DNA of 64,000 nucleotides from Paraburkholderia phenoliruptrix (GTDB lineage Bacteria; Pseudomonadota; Gammaproteobacteria; Burkholderiales; Burkholderiaceae). The DNA is taken from contig NZ_CADIKB010000006.1 in assembly GCF_902859825.1 (NCBI RefSeq), positions 124,001-188,000 of the forward strand, in the 5' to 3' direction. The notes beneath the pieces are model-generated. The model was not told the origin of the DNA. It saw only the letters and a list, made by a program, of their open reading frames with translations, and made no database searches. The translations under genes were made by a program, and so were the position numbers. Below, in pieces: positions 46,088 to 56,324 of this stretch. The first letter of the stretch is position 1; every line of letters begins with the position of its first letter.

Positions 46088-46663
46088 ATGAGTACCGCCA
46101 CGCCGGATTACCTCAACTGCAGTCAGGCCATCGTGGGCGGTCTGATCGACACGCTGTCCTGCGCGCTGCTCAACAATTTCCCCACCCTCGAAGCGGATCC
46201 GTACGACATCGAACTGACACTGGACGCGCTGCGTTTGTTGCGTCCGCGCATGGCCGAACTGGATACGATGGAAGCCGTGCTCTACATGCAGCGCGGCCAC
46301 TGGGACGACGCCATTCGTGTGTTTTCGCGCGTGATCGAAGGCGCGCCGCATTTCTCGTATGCGAAGGCGCTGCTCGCGTTTTGCCTCTCCGTGAAGGGCG
46401 ATACCGGCTGGCGGCAATGGGCGAGCGCCGCGCTCGCGCAGAATCCGGATCGCGACACGCGGCAGCTCGTGCGCGCCCTCGAAGCCCGCGACGACCTGCG
46501 CGAGGCGATTCGCGTCTATCGCAACGGCGGCACGTTCGAAGTGCCGCTGTCGATCACCTCGCTCAACGACGAGCTGCCGCAGGAGCCGCCCGTCGTCGCC
46601 GCGCCGCCGCCCGCCGCCGCTCACAACGAGGCGCTCGCGCAGCAGGGCTATCTGCGTATCTGA
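46088..46663 (+). CDS. hrpB1: HrpB1/HrpK-family protein
   Basis: This 191-residue protein has a TPR-like pattern: LLNNFPTLEADPYDIELTLDALRLLRPRMAELD spread over residues 28-60, then GHWDDAIRVFSRVIEGAPHFSYAKALLAFCL. HrpB1/HrpK proteins are restricted to Hrp2-type T3SS; HrpB1 of Xanthomonas is periplasmic and binds peptidoglycan. The start is ATG 46088 with an AGGAG ribosome binding site 10 bases upstream. It is the first gene of the plus-strand operon, downstream of an exact hrpII box. Confidence 0.93.
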   Translation: MSTATPDYLNCSQAIVGGLIDTLSCALLNNFPTLEADPYDIELTLDALRLLRPRMAELDTMEAVLYMQRGHWDDAIRVFSRVIEGAPHFSYAKALLAFCLSVKGDTGWRQWASAALAQNPDRDTRQLVRALEARDDLREAIRVYRNGGTFEVPLSITSLNDELPQEPPVVAAPPPAAAHNEALAQQGYLRI

Positions 46664-46731
46664 ATGCGTATCTGAATCCGGCGGGCGGCGCAGCGGCGTC
46701 GTCGGGAACCCCTCATTCAAAGAGGCTGAGC

Positions 46732-47130
46732 ATGGCACTGTCCGTCACGAACCAGCAGATCGCGGCCGCGTTGCAAGCGGCTGCGCCCGCGGCGCACGCG
46801 GCCGGCGGCGACGCATCGCTGCAACAGGCCGGCGACCGCTTCAAGGCGTTGATGCACAACCCGCGGATGGCGCCGCCCAATCACGGCGACGACATGAGCA
46901 CCAATGTGATCGCAAAGATGGCGGCGTCGCAGGACGCGGAGATCCAGAAGTCCGTGAACGACGTGCTCGCGCTGTCAGGCGACGCGAACCGCATGTCGGT
47001 GCAGGAAATGACCGCCGCCGCGATGAAGGCGACGCTCGAACTCGCCAGCACGCAGCTCGACATGGAGGCCAAGATGGGCGTGGTCAACTCGTCGAAGTCG
47101 TCGGTCGAAACGTTGATGAAGAATCAATAG
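46732..47130 (+). CDS. hrpB2: HrpB2/HrpJ inner rod protein (SctI)
   Basis: This 132-residue protein has a helical C-terminus with LELASTQLDMEAKMGVVNSS and the terminal KSSVETLMKNQ, which match HrpB2. HrpB2 is the secreted early substrate and rod component in Hrp2 systems. It starts at ATG 46732 with an AGAGG ribosome binding site, 68 bases after hrpB1, and 3 bases separate it from hrcJ. Confidence 0.93.
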   Translation: MALSVTNQQIAAALQAAAPAAHAAGGDASLQQAGDRFKALMHNPRMAPPNHGDDMSTNVIAKMAASQDAEIQKSVNDVLALSGDANRMSVQEMTAAAMKATLELASTQLDMEAKMGVVNSSKSSVETLMKNQ

Positions 47131-47133
47131 GCG

Positions 47134-47982
47134 ATGCGGGAACTCAAGCACAAGACGCATGCGGCGGCGCGGCCATTCGCTCGCGCAGTGCGCGCGGGCG
47201 CGCTCGGGCTGGCGCTGGCCGGCTGCATGGTGCTCGCCGGCTGCCAGAAGGAGCTGTATCGCAACCTGACCGAACAGGATGCGAACGAGATGGTCGTGGC
47301 GCTGCTGGAGCAGGGCGTCGATGCGTCGAAGAGCACGGTCGACAACGGCAAGACCTGGACGCTCGAGGTCGACGACAAGCAACTGGTTCGCGCCATGCAG
47401 GTGCTGCGCGAGCGCGGTTTGCCGCACAACCGCTACGACGATCTGGGCAGCCTCTTCAAGAAGGACGGCCTCGTCTCCACGCCGACCGAGGAGCGTGTGC
47501 GCTTCATTTACGGCCTGTCGCAGGAACTCTCGGCGACCCTCTCGAAGATCGACGGCGTGATCGTCGCGCGCGTGCAGATCGTGCTGCCCAACAACGACCC
47601 GCTTGCGCAGCAGATGAAGCCGTCGTCGGCCTCGGTGTTCATCAAGTACCGGCCCGATTCCGATGCGAGCGCGCTCGTCCCGCAGATCAAGACGCTGGTG
47701 ATGCACAGCGTGGAAGGCCTGACCTACGACGCGGTCAGCGTGACCGCCGTGGCCGCCGATCCCGTCGACCTGGCGAAGCCCGCGCCGGTGCAGAGCTCGC
47801 CGCTGCCCACGTTGATTGCAGCGGCGCTGGTGTTGCTCGCCGGCGCCGCGAGCCTGTTTCTGTGGCTGCGGCGCGGCATGCCGGCGCAAGGCCCGGCCGC
47901 TCCGCTCCAGGTGCGGATTCACGCGCGAATCCATGCGCTCGCCGGCAAGTGGCGCCGCGCGAAACCTTCTTCGGCGGCGTGA
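47134..47982 (+). CDS. hrcJ: HrcJ (SctJ) inner-membrane ring lipoprotein
   Basis: This 282-residue YscJ/FliF-family protein has a signal with two possible lipobox cysteines (LALAGC and MVLAGC), the ring-building domain ([26 protein letters not shown]), [26 protein letters not shown], and a C-terminal membrane helix (about residues 226-250) with a basic tail. It builds the inner ring with SctD. The stop overlaps the hrpB4 start. Confidence 0.96.
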   Translation: MRELKHKTHAAARPFARAVRAGALGLALAGCMVLAGCQKELYRNLTEQDANEMVVALLEQGVDASKSTVDNGKTWTLEVDDKQLVRAMQVLRERGLPHNRYDDLGSLFKKDGLVSTPTEERVRFIYGLSQELSATLSKIDGVIVARVQIVLPNNDPLAQQMKPSSASVFIKYRPDSDASALVPQIKTLVMHSVEGLTYDAVSVTAVAADPVDLAKPAPVQSSPLPTLIAAALVLLAGAASLFLWLRRGMPAQGPAAPLQVRIHARIHALAGKWRRAKPSSAA

Positions 47983-48950
47983 TGACGGTGTCCACGTTTT
48001 CCTTGTCTGCGGTTGCGGAAGCGGTCGGCACGGGAGGTCAGGCAGTGCCCCCCGCGGCGTTCCCGTTTTCGCGCACCGCCGCCGCGCTCGCCGCGTGGCA
48101 GCGCAACGCGCACGAGGCCGCGCGCTGGGCGCATCCGTCGTGGTGGGCACCGGCACTCGACGTCGCGCCTGAGGCCATGTCCGCCTCCTTCGACGCTCTC
48201 TTCGACGCGCTGGCGGGCGCGCAAGCCGGCGCGCTGGCGGCCTGTTCGCGGGCACTGTTGCGCGCGGCGCAGGTGCCGATGCCGGGCTTCGAGAGCCTGC
48301 GCGCGCCCAATCCCGTCGTGCTCGACGCTTTGCCGGTGCACGACGGCCTGCGGGTGCTGCGCATGCGCGCACTGCTGTTGCGCCGTGCGGAGGTGCGGCG
48401 GTTGATCGACAAACCGAGCCGGCGCCGCCTCGCGCAATGGGTCGGTGTGCCGCTGGAGCGGATCGGAGCCGCGCCGACGCAGGTCGCCGCGGCGCCGGCC
48501 AGGGGACCGGCGCATGCGCCGGCTCCTGTTCCGGCTCACGTGTCTGATGCGACGCGCCTCGTCGCGCGAGGACACTTGCCTCCGCTCGAGGAAATCGACG
48601 GCGAGCGGCTTGCCTGCGAAGGCTATGCGCTGATTGCGCGCGATAGGCAGGAGGCGGCGCAGTCCGCCATGTCCACGCAAGCATCAGGCGAAGCCAGGCG
48701 TCAGGGAGAACGCGAAAAGCCGCGCGAGGCAGCGCGTCACGGCGAGCCCGAGGAGCACGAGGAATACGACGAGCCGCGCCACCGGCCCCGCGCGCCTTGC
48801 CCGTGTCCGCTGCTGCGGCTCGCGCTGCCGCGCGACCTGCCGCCGCTGTGGCCGGCCGCCAGCGCCCGCGAACTCGACGCGGGCGGCACCACGCTGCTCT
48901 TTGCGCAACTTCCCGAACTGCTTCCGGAGTGGGCATGGCTATTTGGCTGA
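47982..48950 (+). CDS. hrpB4: HrpB4 (SctK-like) protein
   Basis: This 322-residue soluble protein starts at an ATG that overlaps the hrcJ stop (TGATG). It has an N-terminal helical domain (WQRNAHEAARWAHPSWW), an SctK-like RRAEVRRLIDKPSRRRLAQWVG stretch, a low-complexity Arg/Glu/Pro linker, and a C-terminal [13 protein letters not shown]. HrpB4 lies between hrcJ and hrpB5 in all Hrp2 clusters and is thought to be part of the sorting platform. The linker is longer than I would expect for the family. Confidence 0.85.
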   Translation: MTVSTFSLSAVAEAVGTGGQAVPPAAFPFSRTAAALAAWQRNAHEAARWAHPSWWAPALDVAPEAMSASFDALFDALAGAQAGALAACSRALLRAAQVPMPGFESLRAPNPVVLDALPVHDGLRVLRMRALLLRRAEVRRLIDKPSRRRLAQWVGVPLERIGAAPTQVAAAPARGPAHAPAPVPAHVSDATRLVARGHLPPLEEIDGERLACEGYALIARDRQEAAQSAMSTQASGEARRQGEREKPREAARHGEPEEHEEYDEPRHRPRAPCPCPLLRLALPRDLPPLWPAASARELDAGGTTLLFAQLPELLPEWAWLFG

Positions 48951-49783
48951 GATCGGACCGGCTGCTGCACGCCGCCGATGGCATCCACGGCGATGTGCGC
49001 GGCGCTGGGCATGTCGGCGCGCACGCGGACGTGGTGCCGCGTGCCGCCTTCGGGGCGTTGCTGGAGATCGACGCCGCCTACGCGCAACTCGCCGCCGACC
49101 GCGACAGCACGCTCGCCGCCGCGCGCGACGAAGCCGCGGCGATCGTCGCCGCTGCCCGTGCGGAAGCCGGGACGATTCGCGAGGCCGCGCACGACGAGTA
49201 CGAGCAGGCGGCGACACGCGGTTACCGCGACGGCGAAGAGCGCGCGCTTGCGGACTGGGTCGAGCGGCTCGCGCAGGCCGGCGCCGGGCAACGCAAAGCA
49301 CAACTGAAAATGCGCGAGCGGATCGCGAGCATCGTGACCGTGGCCGTCGAGCAGATCGTGCAGGTGCAAGAGGCCGATCAGCTGTTCGAGCGGGCGCTGT
49401 CGGCGGTGGACCGCATCGTCGAGGGCGCGACGTGGCTGCGCGTCGCCGTGAGCCCCGTCGACTACGACAAGGCCTGTGTGGCCTTCGAACGGCTTGGCGC
49501 GCGCTGGCGCGACGTCGGCAGGCCGTTCCCGTTGTCGGTCATCGCGGACAAGCGGCTCGCGGCGGGCAGTTGCCTGTGCGAGTCGGATTTCGGCGCAATC
49601 GACGCGAGTCTCGCGACACAAATGCGGGCGATGCGGCTCGCGGTTTCGCGGGCGCTCAAGCAGTCAGCCGGCGAACTGGATGAAGGTGCGCCATCTCTTG
49701 CGCCGCATACCGCGATGGCTGGGAACGACACCGCCGAACTCGCTGAGGCAGGCGACGGCTGGGCCGACGAGGGCTGGCAATGA
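48935..49783 (+). CDS. hrpB5: HrpB5 / HrcL (SctL) ATPase stator
   Basis: This 282-residue protein is of the FliH/SctL family: a long Ala/Glu-rich helix ([21 protein letters not shown]), then the conserved core [18 protein letters not shown] and the C-terminal globular part. The start at ATG 48935 (CGGAG ribosome binding site) overlaps hrpB4 by 16 bases. It binds HrcN and links it to HrcQ. An extra 40-residue acidic C-terminal tail is seen. Confidence 0.92.
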   Translation: MAIWLRSDRLLHAADGIHGDVRGAGHVGAHADVVPRAAFGALLEIDAAYAQLAADRDSTLAAARDEAAAIVAAARAEAGTIREAAHDEYEQAATRGYRDGEERALADWVERLAQAGAGQRKAQLKMRERIASIVTVAVEQIVQVQEADQLFERALSAVDRIVEGATWLRVAVSPVDYDKACVAFERLGARWRDVGRPFPLSVIADKRLAAGSCLCESDFGAIDASLATQMRAMRLAVSRALKQSAGELDEGAPSLAPHTAMAGNDTAELAEAGDGWADEGWQ

Positions 49784-51192
49784 CCCCGCCCGGCGCGGCC
49801 CATCTGTCCCGGATGCACCGCGAGCCCCGCATGCACGACGCCGGGGACGCGGACGACGCGCTGCTGCCGCTTTTCGATGCCGAGCGCCTCGCCGATGCGA
49901 TTGAACACGAGATCCTCTCGACCGCGAGCGTCGCGCGAAGCGGCAAGGTGCTCGAAGTCATCGGCACGCTCGTCAAGGTGGCCGGGCTGGATGTCACGCT
50001 CGGCGAGCTGTGCGAACTGCGCGCGGCGAACGGCAAATTACTTCAGCATGCCGAAGTAATCGGTTTCACGCGCGATGTCGCGCTGCTGTCGCCGTTTTCG
50101 CGGCTCGCCGACATTTCGCGCTCGACGCGCGTCGTGGGCCTCGGCCGTTCGCTGACGGTGCCGGTCGGCGACAGCTTGCTCGGCCGCGTGATCGACAGCC
50201 TCGGCGAGCCGATCGACGGACTCGGACCACTGGGCGCCACCGAACAACGCCCGGTGTTCGCGAACCCGCCTTCGCCGATGAGCCGGCGCATGATCGACAC
50301 GCCGCTCGCCACCGGCGTACGCGTCGTCGATGGCATGATGACGCTCGCGGAGGGACAGCGCATGGGCATCTTCGCGCCCGCGGGCGTCGGCAAGAGCACG
50401 CTGCTCGGCATGTTCGCGCGCGGTGCGCAATGCGACGTGACGGTGATCGCACTCATCGGCGAGCGGGGCCGCGAAGTGCGCGAGTTCGTCGAGCTGATTC
50501 TCGGGGCCGAAGGCATGGCGCGATCCGTCGTGGTGTGTGCGACGTCGGACCGTTCGTCGATCGAGCGCGCGAAGGCGGCGTATGTCGCGACCGCGATTGC
50601 CGAGCACTTCCGCGACCGCGGACAGCGCGTGCTGCTGATGATGGATTCGCTCACGCGCTTTGCGCGCGCGCAGCGCGAGATCGGCCTCGCCGCCGGCGAG
50701 CCGCCCGCGCGGCGCGGCTTCCCGCCGTCGATCTTCGCCGAATTGCCGCGGCTTCTCGAGCGCGCCGGCATGGGCGAGCACGGTTCGATCACGGCGCTCT
50801 ACACGGTGCTCGCCGAGGACGAATCGGGTAACGATCCGATTGCCGAGGAAGTGCGCGGGATCGTCGACGGACACATGATCCTGTCGCGCGAAATCGCCGC
50901 CAAAAACCAGTATCCGGCGATCGACGTGCTGGCGAGCCTGTCGCGCGTCATGCCGCAGGTGATGACGCCGGATTACGTGCGCGCCGCGGCCCGCCTGCGC
51001 GAACTGCTCGCGAAGCATCGCGAGGTGGAGATGCTGTTGCAGATCGGCGAATATCAGCCGGGCGGCAACCCGCTCGCCGACGAGGCGATTCGCAAGATCG
51101 ACGCGATCCGCGCGTTCTTCAATCAGGCGACGCATGAACTGGCCGCGCCGCAGGACACCGAGGCGCGGCTTTTCCAGTTGGCCAACGGCTGA
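49780..51192 (+). CDS. hrcN: HrcN (SctN) type III secretion ATPase
   Basis: This 470-residue F1-beta-like ATPase has the Walker A sequence [11 protein letters not shown], Walker [21 protein letters not shown], the catalytic [10 protein letters not shown] and the conserved [18 protein letters not shown]. An N-terminal extension of about 40 residues precedes the beta-barrel. It starts 4 bases before the hrpB5 stop. It powers unfolding and chaperone release at the export gate. Confidence 0.97.
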   Translation: MTPPGAAHLSRMHREPRMHDAGDADDALLPLFDAERLADAIEHEILSTASVARSGKVLEVIGTLVKVAGLDVTLGELCELRAANGKLLQHAEVIGFTRDVALLSPFSRLADISRSTRVVGLGRSLTVPVGDSLLGRVIDSLGEPIDGLGPLGATEQRPVFANPPSPMSRRMIDTPLATGVRVVDGMMTLAEGQRMGIFAPAGVGKSTLLGMFARGAQCDVTVIALIGERGREVREFVELILGAEGMARSVVVCATSDRSSIERAKAAYVATAIAEHFRDRGQRVLLMMDSLTRFARAQREIGLAAGEPPARRGFPPSIFAELPRLLERAGMGEHGSITALYTVLAEDESGNDPIAEEVRGIVDGHMILSREIAAKNQYPAIDVLASLSRVMPQVMTPDYVRAAARLRELLAKHREVEMLLQIGEYQPGGNPLADEAIRKIDAIRAFFNQATHELAAPQDTEARLFQLANG

Positions 51193-51196
51193 CCCG

Positions 51197-51736
51197 ATGA
51201 GCGCGACGCCCAGCCCCGAGACGACACGTCGGCGCGTGAGCGCGCTGCAGTTGACGCTCGCTCGCCGCGAGCGGCTCGAGCGCCGTCTGCAGGCCGGCCT
51301 GATTGCCGCGCGCGAAGCCCATGCCGGCGCGCTTGCGGCGCGCGACGCGCAACTCGCACGCACAGAGGCGGAACGCGAGCAGCTGCGCGGTTTTCACGCG
51401 AGGATCGCGCGCATGATGACAGGCGGCAACACGTTCCAGTTAGCCGATCTGAACGCGACGATGCGCTATGCCGATGTCGTCGCCGTGCGCGTGCAGCAGA
51501 CGGAAGCGGAACTGGCCGCGCTCGAAACGGTATTGCGCGGCAAGGCCGACGAGCTTGCCGCCGCCACGCGCGCGCTGGCGCTCAACCGCAGCCGTCTCGA
51601 TCTATGCAGCGAGCGCATTGCCGGGTTGCGCGTCTCGCTTGAGCGCCATACGGCCGACGCGGCCGACGAGGAAGCGGAAGAAGCGGCGCTGGCGCGTTTG
51701 CATTGTTGTACACGAGTGCATGGTGCGACGCCATGA
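51197..51736 (+). CDS. hrpB7: HrpB7 (SctO) ATPase stalk protein
   Basis: This 179-residue protein, almost all coiled coil (Arg/Ala/Glu-rich; residues 12-160), starts at ATG 51197, 4 bases after hrcN. This is the place of hrpB7/SctO, the FliJ/YscO-like stalk in the ATPase. The acidic stretch DAADEEAEEAALARL is near the end. Assigned on position and coiled-coil nature. Confidence 0.85.
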   Translation: MSATPSPETTRRRVSALQLTLARRERLERRLQAGLIAAREAHAGALAARDAQLARTEAEREQLRGFHARIARMMTGGNTFQLADLNATMRYADVVAVRVQQTEAELAALETVLRGKADELAAATRALALNRSRLDLCSERIAGLRVSLERHTADAADEEAEEAALARLHCCTRVHGATP

Positions 51737-51775
51737 GATTGCCGCCCCACAGTTCAACTTGGTTAGTCATCCATA

Positions 51776-52591
51776 ATGTATGACACGCTCACCACGCTGC
51801 CGCAGTTCGGCGCCACGCTGATTCGCTCGCTGACGGTGCTCGGCGTGTGCTCCGTGCGGCTCTTCGTGATGCTCTACCTGTTTCCGCCCACCGCGGACGG
51901 CATCCTGCAAGGCGTGGTGCGCAACGGCATCGTGCTTCTGTTCAGCTCGTTTATCGCTTACGGTCAGCCAGTTTCGCTCTATACGTCGCTGACCGGCACG
52001 GCGCTCGTCGTCATCGGCTTGCGCGAGGCGGCCATCGGACTGCTGCTGGGGTTCGCGGCCTCCACGGTGTTCTGGGTGGCAGAAGGCGCCGGCATTTACG
52101 TCGACGATCTGGCCGGTTACAACAACGTGCAGATCACCAACCCGCTGCGCGAGGAACAGTCCACGCCAACGGGCACGCTGCTCGCACAGGTGGCGAGCGT
52201 CGCGTTCTGGACCTTCGGCGGCATGACCTTCCTGCTCGGCGCGCTTTATGAGTCGTATCACTGGTGGCCGCTGACCGCCGCGACGCCGGTGCCCGCGAAC
52301 GTGCTGGAAAGCTTTGTTCTGCAGCAGACCGATTCGCTGATGCAAACCACCGCCAAGCTCGCCGCGCCGATGATGCTGATGCTGCTGCTCGTCGATTTTG
52401 CGTTCGGCTTCGCGGCGAAGTCGGCGCAAAAACTCGAACTGATGACGCTCAGTCAGCCGGTGAAGGGCGCGCTCACGGTGATGATGCTCGCGCTCTTCGT
52501 GGGCATTTTCGTCGACCAGGTCCGCGACCAGCTGGTGCTGTCGGGTCTTCGCGAGCAGTTGCGCACGATCGCCGGCGCGGTTCGCCACTAG
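51776..52591 (+). CDS. hrcT: HrcT (SctT) export apparatus protein
   Basis: This 271-residue SpaR/YscT/HrcT-family membrane protein has about six helices and the conserved segments GVCSVRLFVMLYLFPP, EGAGIYVDDLAGYNNVQITNPL (residues about 103-124) and LLLVDFAFGFAAKSAQKLEL. It completes the HrcRST gate. It starts 39 bases after hrpB7. Confidence 0.95.
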   Translation: MYDTLTTLPQFGATLIRSLTVLGVCSVRLFVMLYLFPPTADGILQGVVRNGIVLLFSSFIAYGQPVSLYTSLTGTALVVIGLREAAIGLLLGFAASTVFWVAEGAGIYVDDLAGYNNVQITNPLREEQSTPTGTLLAQVASVAFWTFGGMTFLLGALYESYHWWPLTAATPVPANVLESFVLQQTDSLMQTTAKLAAPMMLMLLLVDFAFGFAAKSAQKLELMTLSQPVKGALTVMMLALFVGIFVDQVRDQLVLSGLREQLRTIAGAVRH

Positions 52592-52638
52592 GCCCATTAG
52601 ACCGATTCGGCCCATCAGGCCGCGTGCCGGCCACGCGA

Positions 52639-52687
52639 ATCCTCAACACTCCTCAAATGCGCGCGAACCGTCAGATTTGTTGAGGAT
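52639..52687. repeat. 10-bp inverted repeat between hrcT and hrcC
   Basis: ATCCTCAACA at 52639-52648 is the perfect reverse complement of TGTTGAGGAT at 52678-52687, with a 29-base loop. No T-run follows. It may be an operator or an attenuating hairpin between hrcT and hrcC. Confidence 0.5.
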
Positions 52688-52779
52688 GTGCTTCACACGC
52701 TTCGATACATTGGGCATCGCCGCGTCGCGTTGCACGATGCGCGGCTCATCCCTCGACCATCGTGGACATCGTGGAACCC

Positions 52780-54612
52780 ATGAACAACAAACGGCTCATG
52801 CTTGCTGCCCGGCTGGCAGCGTCTCTTGCCTTCGCGTTGCCCGCCTTGCTCGCGGCGCCCGCGCAAGCCGCGGCTATCCACTGGCGCAGTGCCGTGGTCC
52901 ACGTCAGCGCCGAAGGGCAGGACGTGAAAGACGTGCTGCGCGATTTCACTGCCGGACAAGGTGTGCCCGCAACGATTTCGGGCGACGTGCACGGCACCGT
53001 GAGCGGCCGCTTCGACATGCCGCCGCAGCGTTTTCTCGACACGCTCGCGTCGAGCTTCGGCTTTGTGTGGTTTTACGACGGCAGTGTGCTGTCCATCAGC
53101 GACGTGAACACCGTCACGCGGCGCGTGATCAAGCTCGATCATGCGAGCGCCGCCGATCTGCGCTCGGCGCTTGCACAACTGCGCATTGAGAACTCGCGCT
53201 TTCCGATCACTTACGACGAGAATCAGGCGACGGCGCTCGTGAGCGGCCCGCAGGCGTACGTGCAGCTCGTCGCCGAAGTGGCGCGGCGTCTGGACGACAA
53301 TGCCGCGCAGCGCACGGGCTCGATGATCCGCGTGTTCCAGCTGCATCATGCATGGGCGGCGGACCATAACGTCGAGATCGACGGCAAGACGGTGACGGTT
53401 TCCGGCGTCGCGAATGTGCTGTCGGCCATGTACCATCCGCGCGAGCAGCGCGGCCGCAACGGCGCGGACAGTTACGAGCAGGCCGCGAACCGCGCCGCGC
53501 GCGAACCGACAATGCGCCGCCTGCAGCCGATGCGCGACGTCACCGGCAGTACCGACGGCGGCGGCTACGGAAGCGGCGTGAATCCGCCGCTGCCGGCCGG
53601 CATTGCCGCGAACGGCGGCGTCGCGCCCGGTATCGGCGGATTGCTGAACGGCATGGCCGCGGGCGGCGGACCCGGCATGCAGTCCGTCGGCTCGACCGAT
53701 AGCGGCGACGGCGACAACGGCGGCGATACGTCGGTAAGCGGCAGCCAGACGCTGCCCGTGATCGAAGCCGATCCGCGCACCAACTCGGTTCTGATCCGCG
53801 ACGTGCCGCAGCGCCTCGCCCAGTACCAGAGCCTCATCGACAAGCTCGACGTGCGGCCGCGCCTGATCGAGATCGAGGCGCACATCATCGAGATCGACGA
53901 CAACGCGCTCAAGCAGATCGGTGTGGACTGGCGCGCCCACAACAGCCACATCGACATTCAGACCGGCAACGGCACGACGCAGCAGAACGGCTACAACGGC
54001 AATATCGATCCGATTTTCGGCACGCAGACGCTGTCCGACGGCACGACGGTCATCAACACGACGCCGGTGGGCGGCTCGCTCACAGCCGTGCTCGGCAACG
54101 CCGGGCGCTACCTGCTCGCGCGCGTGAACGCGCTGCAGCAGAGCAACCTCGCCAAAATCGACGCGAGCCCGAAAGTCGCCACGCTCAATAACGTCGAGGC
54201 GGTGATGGATCAAAAGACGCGCTTCTTCGTGCGCGTGTCGGGCTACACATCGGCGGATCTGTACAGCGTGTCGACCGGCGTGTCGCTGCGCGTGCTGCCG
54301 CTCGTCGTGGAGGAGAACGGCAGGACGGATATCAAGCTGAACGTTCATATCGAGGATGGTGCGATTACGTCGCAGCAGGTCGACAACATTCCGGTGATTA
54401 CGACGAGCACGATCAACACGGAATCGTTCGTCGGGCAGGGCGAGAGTCTGCTGATTGCGGGCTATCGCGTCGATACGTCGACGAACGGCGAAACCGGCGT
54501 GCCGGGTCTTTCGAAGATCCCGCTCATCGGCGCACTGTTCCGCTATCGCGACGATCAGCGCAGTCATATGGAACGGCTCTTTTTGCTGTCGCCTCGCATC
54601 ATCGAGTTCTAA
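52780..54612 (+). CDS. hrcC: HrcC (SctC) outer-membrane secretin
   Basis: This 610-residue protein has a signal peptide (residues 1-30, ending AQAAA) starting at ATG 52780; an in-frame GTG at 52762 is an alternative. It has N0/N1 domains, an N3 domain with a Gly/Asn-rich insertion (about 250-320), and the secretin domain with VIEADPRTNSVLIRDVP, then GYTSADLYSVSTGVSLRVLPLVV and the C-terminal VPGLSKIPLIGALFRY. It forms the outer-membrane ring. A 188-base gap separates it from hrcT; no hrpII box is in that gap. Confidence 0.96.
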   Translation: MNNKRLMLAARLAASLAFALPALLAAPAQAAAIHWRSAVVHVSAEGQDVKDVLRDFTAGQGVPATISGDVHGTVSGRFDMPPQRFLDTLASSFGFVWFYDGSVLSISDVNTVTRRVIKLDHASAADLRSALAQLRIENSRFPITYDENQATALVSGPQAYVQLVAEVARRLDDNAAQRTGSMIRVFQLHHAWAADHNVEIDGKTVTVSGVANVLSAMYHPREQRGRNGADSYEQAANRAAREPTMRRLQPMRDVTGSTDGGGYGSGVNPPLPAGIAANGGVAPGIGGLLNGMAAGGGPGMQSVGSTDSGDGDNGGDTSVSGSQTLPVIEADPRTNSVLIRDVPQRLAQYQSLIDKLDVRPRLIEIEAHIIEIDDNALKQIGVDWRAHNSHIDIQTGNGTTQQNGYNGNIDPIFGTQTLSDGTTVINTTPVGGSLTAVLGNAGRYLLARVNALQQSNLAKIDASPKVATLNNVEAVMDQKTRFFVRVSGYTSADLYSVSTGVSLRVLPLVVEENGRTDIKLNVHIEDGAITSQQVDNIPVITTSTINTESFVGQGESLLIAGYRVDTSTNGETGVPGLSKIPLIGALFRYRDDQRSHMERLFLLSPRIIEF

Positions 54613-54701
54613 GCGTGGGATTGCAGGCGGAGCTTCATCGGTTAGTGAGGGAGCGAATGCGGCGCGGGCGTCGTCGACGCCGCGCCGTTCCGTGTGCACA
54701 C

Positions 54702-55712
54702 CTAACCGTCGCCGCGCGTGCGCGCGGCGAGAGCGGCTGCGCTCACCAGTGCGTACGGCGCTTTCGGCACGCCGCCCGGCGATGCCGCGAAGCCTGCTTG
54801 CGAGTCGCTCCATGAAGGCGCGTTGCGGGCGACGGCGCTGTCCGCGGCGTGCACTTCCGCGCGGGGCGGCGAGACGGGCGCAGAGGCGCGCGGCATGGGC
54901 TCCATGCAGGCCACCGCGAGGACAGTGCTGGCGTCGGCATCTTCGTGCGGCGCGCCGAACGCAGCGCTCCCGCTTTTCACTCCGCCCCTGGTTTCAGCGG
55001 TCTCATCCAGCGTGGCGTCCGCCGTGTCGGCCATTTCGATGCGGTAGCCGTGAGCGTACAGCGTGCGCAGATGCACGCCCCATGGGCCCGTCAGTTCGAG
55101 CTTTTTGCGCAGCTTGTAGATGTGCTGTTCGAGCGTGCGTCCAATGATGTCCTCGGAGCGGCTCCATACCGCTCCCGCAATCTGGCGGCGGCTCACATAT
55201 TCGCCGCGCCGCGAAAACAGCAGCCACGCAATCGCGAACTCGCGCGGCGTGAGGCGCACCGCCTTGCTATCGACGTGCACGGTGCAGGTCCGGCGATCGA
55301 GCCGGTACGCGCCACATTCCAGCGTATCGCTCGAGTCGGCGCTTTGTAGTTGCACGCGCAACAGTGCGAGGTGAACCCGCAGCATGACCTCGCGGGCATC
55401 GACAGGGGAAAGCACCACGTCGTCGGCGCCCGCGTCGAACAGGCGGGCAATCGCTTCCCGGTCGTGACCCGCGCCGACCACGATCAACGGCGCGCGACGA
55501 TCCGCATAACAGGCGCGCCGGGCGAGCACGGGACGCAGCGGGTTGAGACCGGTGTCGGCGTCGATCAGGATCGCGCTGTATTCGTCGCGATAGATTGCGC
55601 GCGCGAAGGCGACGTCATCGGCGAACCGGTGGCAGACGGCGCCGTCGGCTTCGAAACAGCGGCAGATCAACCCGAACAGTGTTGCGCTTCTGGTCATCAC
55701 TGCAAGTTTCAT
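54702..55712 (-). CDS. hrpG: HrpG-like OmpR-family response regulator
   Basis: This 336-residue protein has an atypical receiver domain (phospho-acceptor Asp51 in ILIDADT; no strict DD pair at the N-terminus), a winged-helix DNA-binding domain at about 133-226 (VRLTPREFAIAWLLFSRRGEYVSR, RTLEQHIYKLRKKL, LRTLYAHGYRIE), and a C-terminal Ala/Pro/Ser-rich extension of about 105 residues. Its position next to hrcC and the architecture match HrpG, which activates hrpX/hrpB in Xanthomonas and Ralstonia. The long tail is unusual for OmpR-type proteins. Confidence 0.82.
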   Translation of the reverse strand: MKLAVMTRSATLFGLICRCFEADGAVCHRFADDVAFARAIYRDEYSAILIDADTGLNPLRPVLARRACYADRRAPLIVVGAGHDREAIARLFDAGADDVVLSPVDAREVMLRVHLALLRVQLQSADSSDTLECGAYRLDRRTCTVHVDSKAVRLTPREFAIAWLLFSRRGEYVSRRQIAGAVWSRSEDIIGRTLEQHIYKLRKKLELTGPWGVHLRTLYAHGYRIEMADTADATLDETAETRGGVKSGSAAFGAPHEDADASTVLAVACMEPMPRASAPVSPPRAEVHAADSAVARNAPSWSDSQAGFAASPGGVPKAPYALVSAAALAARTRGDG

Positions 55713-56324
55713 TTTTCCTCCGTGCGATACCGCTCACCCGTGAAATTGGCGGGCGAGGGCGGACGTTATGGCTGGAACTGGTAAGTCGATGCGTCGGCGC
55801 GTTGATGCGATTACACAATTCGAATGACTCGACAGTAGAGGCAGCCGTCCATCAAGGATGTAACGTTTTGTTTCCCGGCATCGATTCAATCGGCTGATTG
55901 AAAAGCGGATCAGCAGAACGGCGTTTTTCATCCACCTGTTTCTCGTAGTTTGCTACGTCCGCCGTGCGTTTTTTACGCGACGGATTAAACATCGAGCCGG
56001 CCTTTCAGCTGTGAAATCTTACAGACGCGAAGCCGTGCGAAGCGGCTCAGGTCCCGTGTTGGTGGGCTTTTCCACACAAATATTACGGCAATGTAATTTA
56101 CATGTAAGGTTGGCGCGTGCTTTTAGCCGCGGGCGCGAAATCTTTAAATCGCCGCGTGCAAGCGTGCGGCAGTCAGGAGACGCAGTTATTTCCGAAACGG
56201 CGTCAATGAAATTGCCAGATTGCCGCTATTTACCGCTGTGAGAATTGTTGAGCGTATTGAATTGAATATTGCCTAATATGGCCACGCCGCCGGTGAATCA
56301 CCGCTTTCTGACTGGAGTGTCGCC
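55713..56324. other. Long, AT-richer divergent region between hrpG and the Rieske gene
   Basis: This 612-bp region without a credible gene is clearly lower in GC than its surroundings. It contains the perfect palindrome TTACATGTAA at 56098-56107 inside an A/T-rich stretch. A 76-residue open frame at 56011-56241 has no coding signs. It probably holds the regulatory DNA of hrpG and of the oxygenase gene. Confidence 0.6.
56098..56107. promoter_or_regulatory. Perfect 10-bp palindrome, possible operator
   Basis: TTACATGTAA is its own reverse complement and stands in an A/T-rich patch in the hrpG-oxygenase intergenic region. It could be a binding site for a dimeric regulator; which one is unknown. 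Confidence 0.4.

Noticed and set aside
52592..52779. hrpII box upstream of hrcC
   Set aside because: TTCG occurrences at 52581, 52606 and 52701 do not have partners at N16 spacing.
56011..56241. 76-residue open frame between hrpG and the Rieske gene
   Set aside because: No ribosome binding site, no coding-like composition, and it lies in the AT-richer regulatory region.
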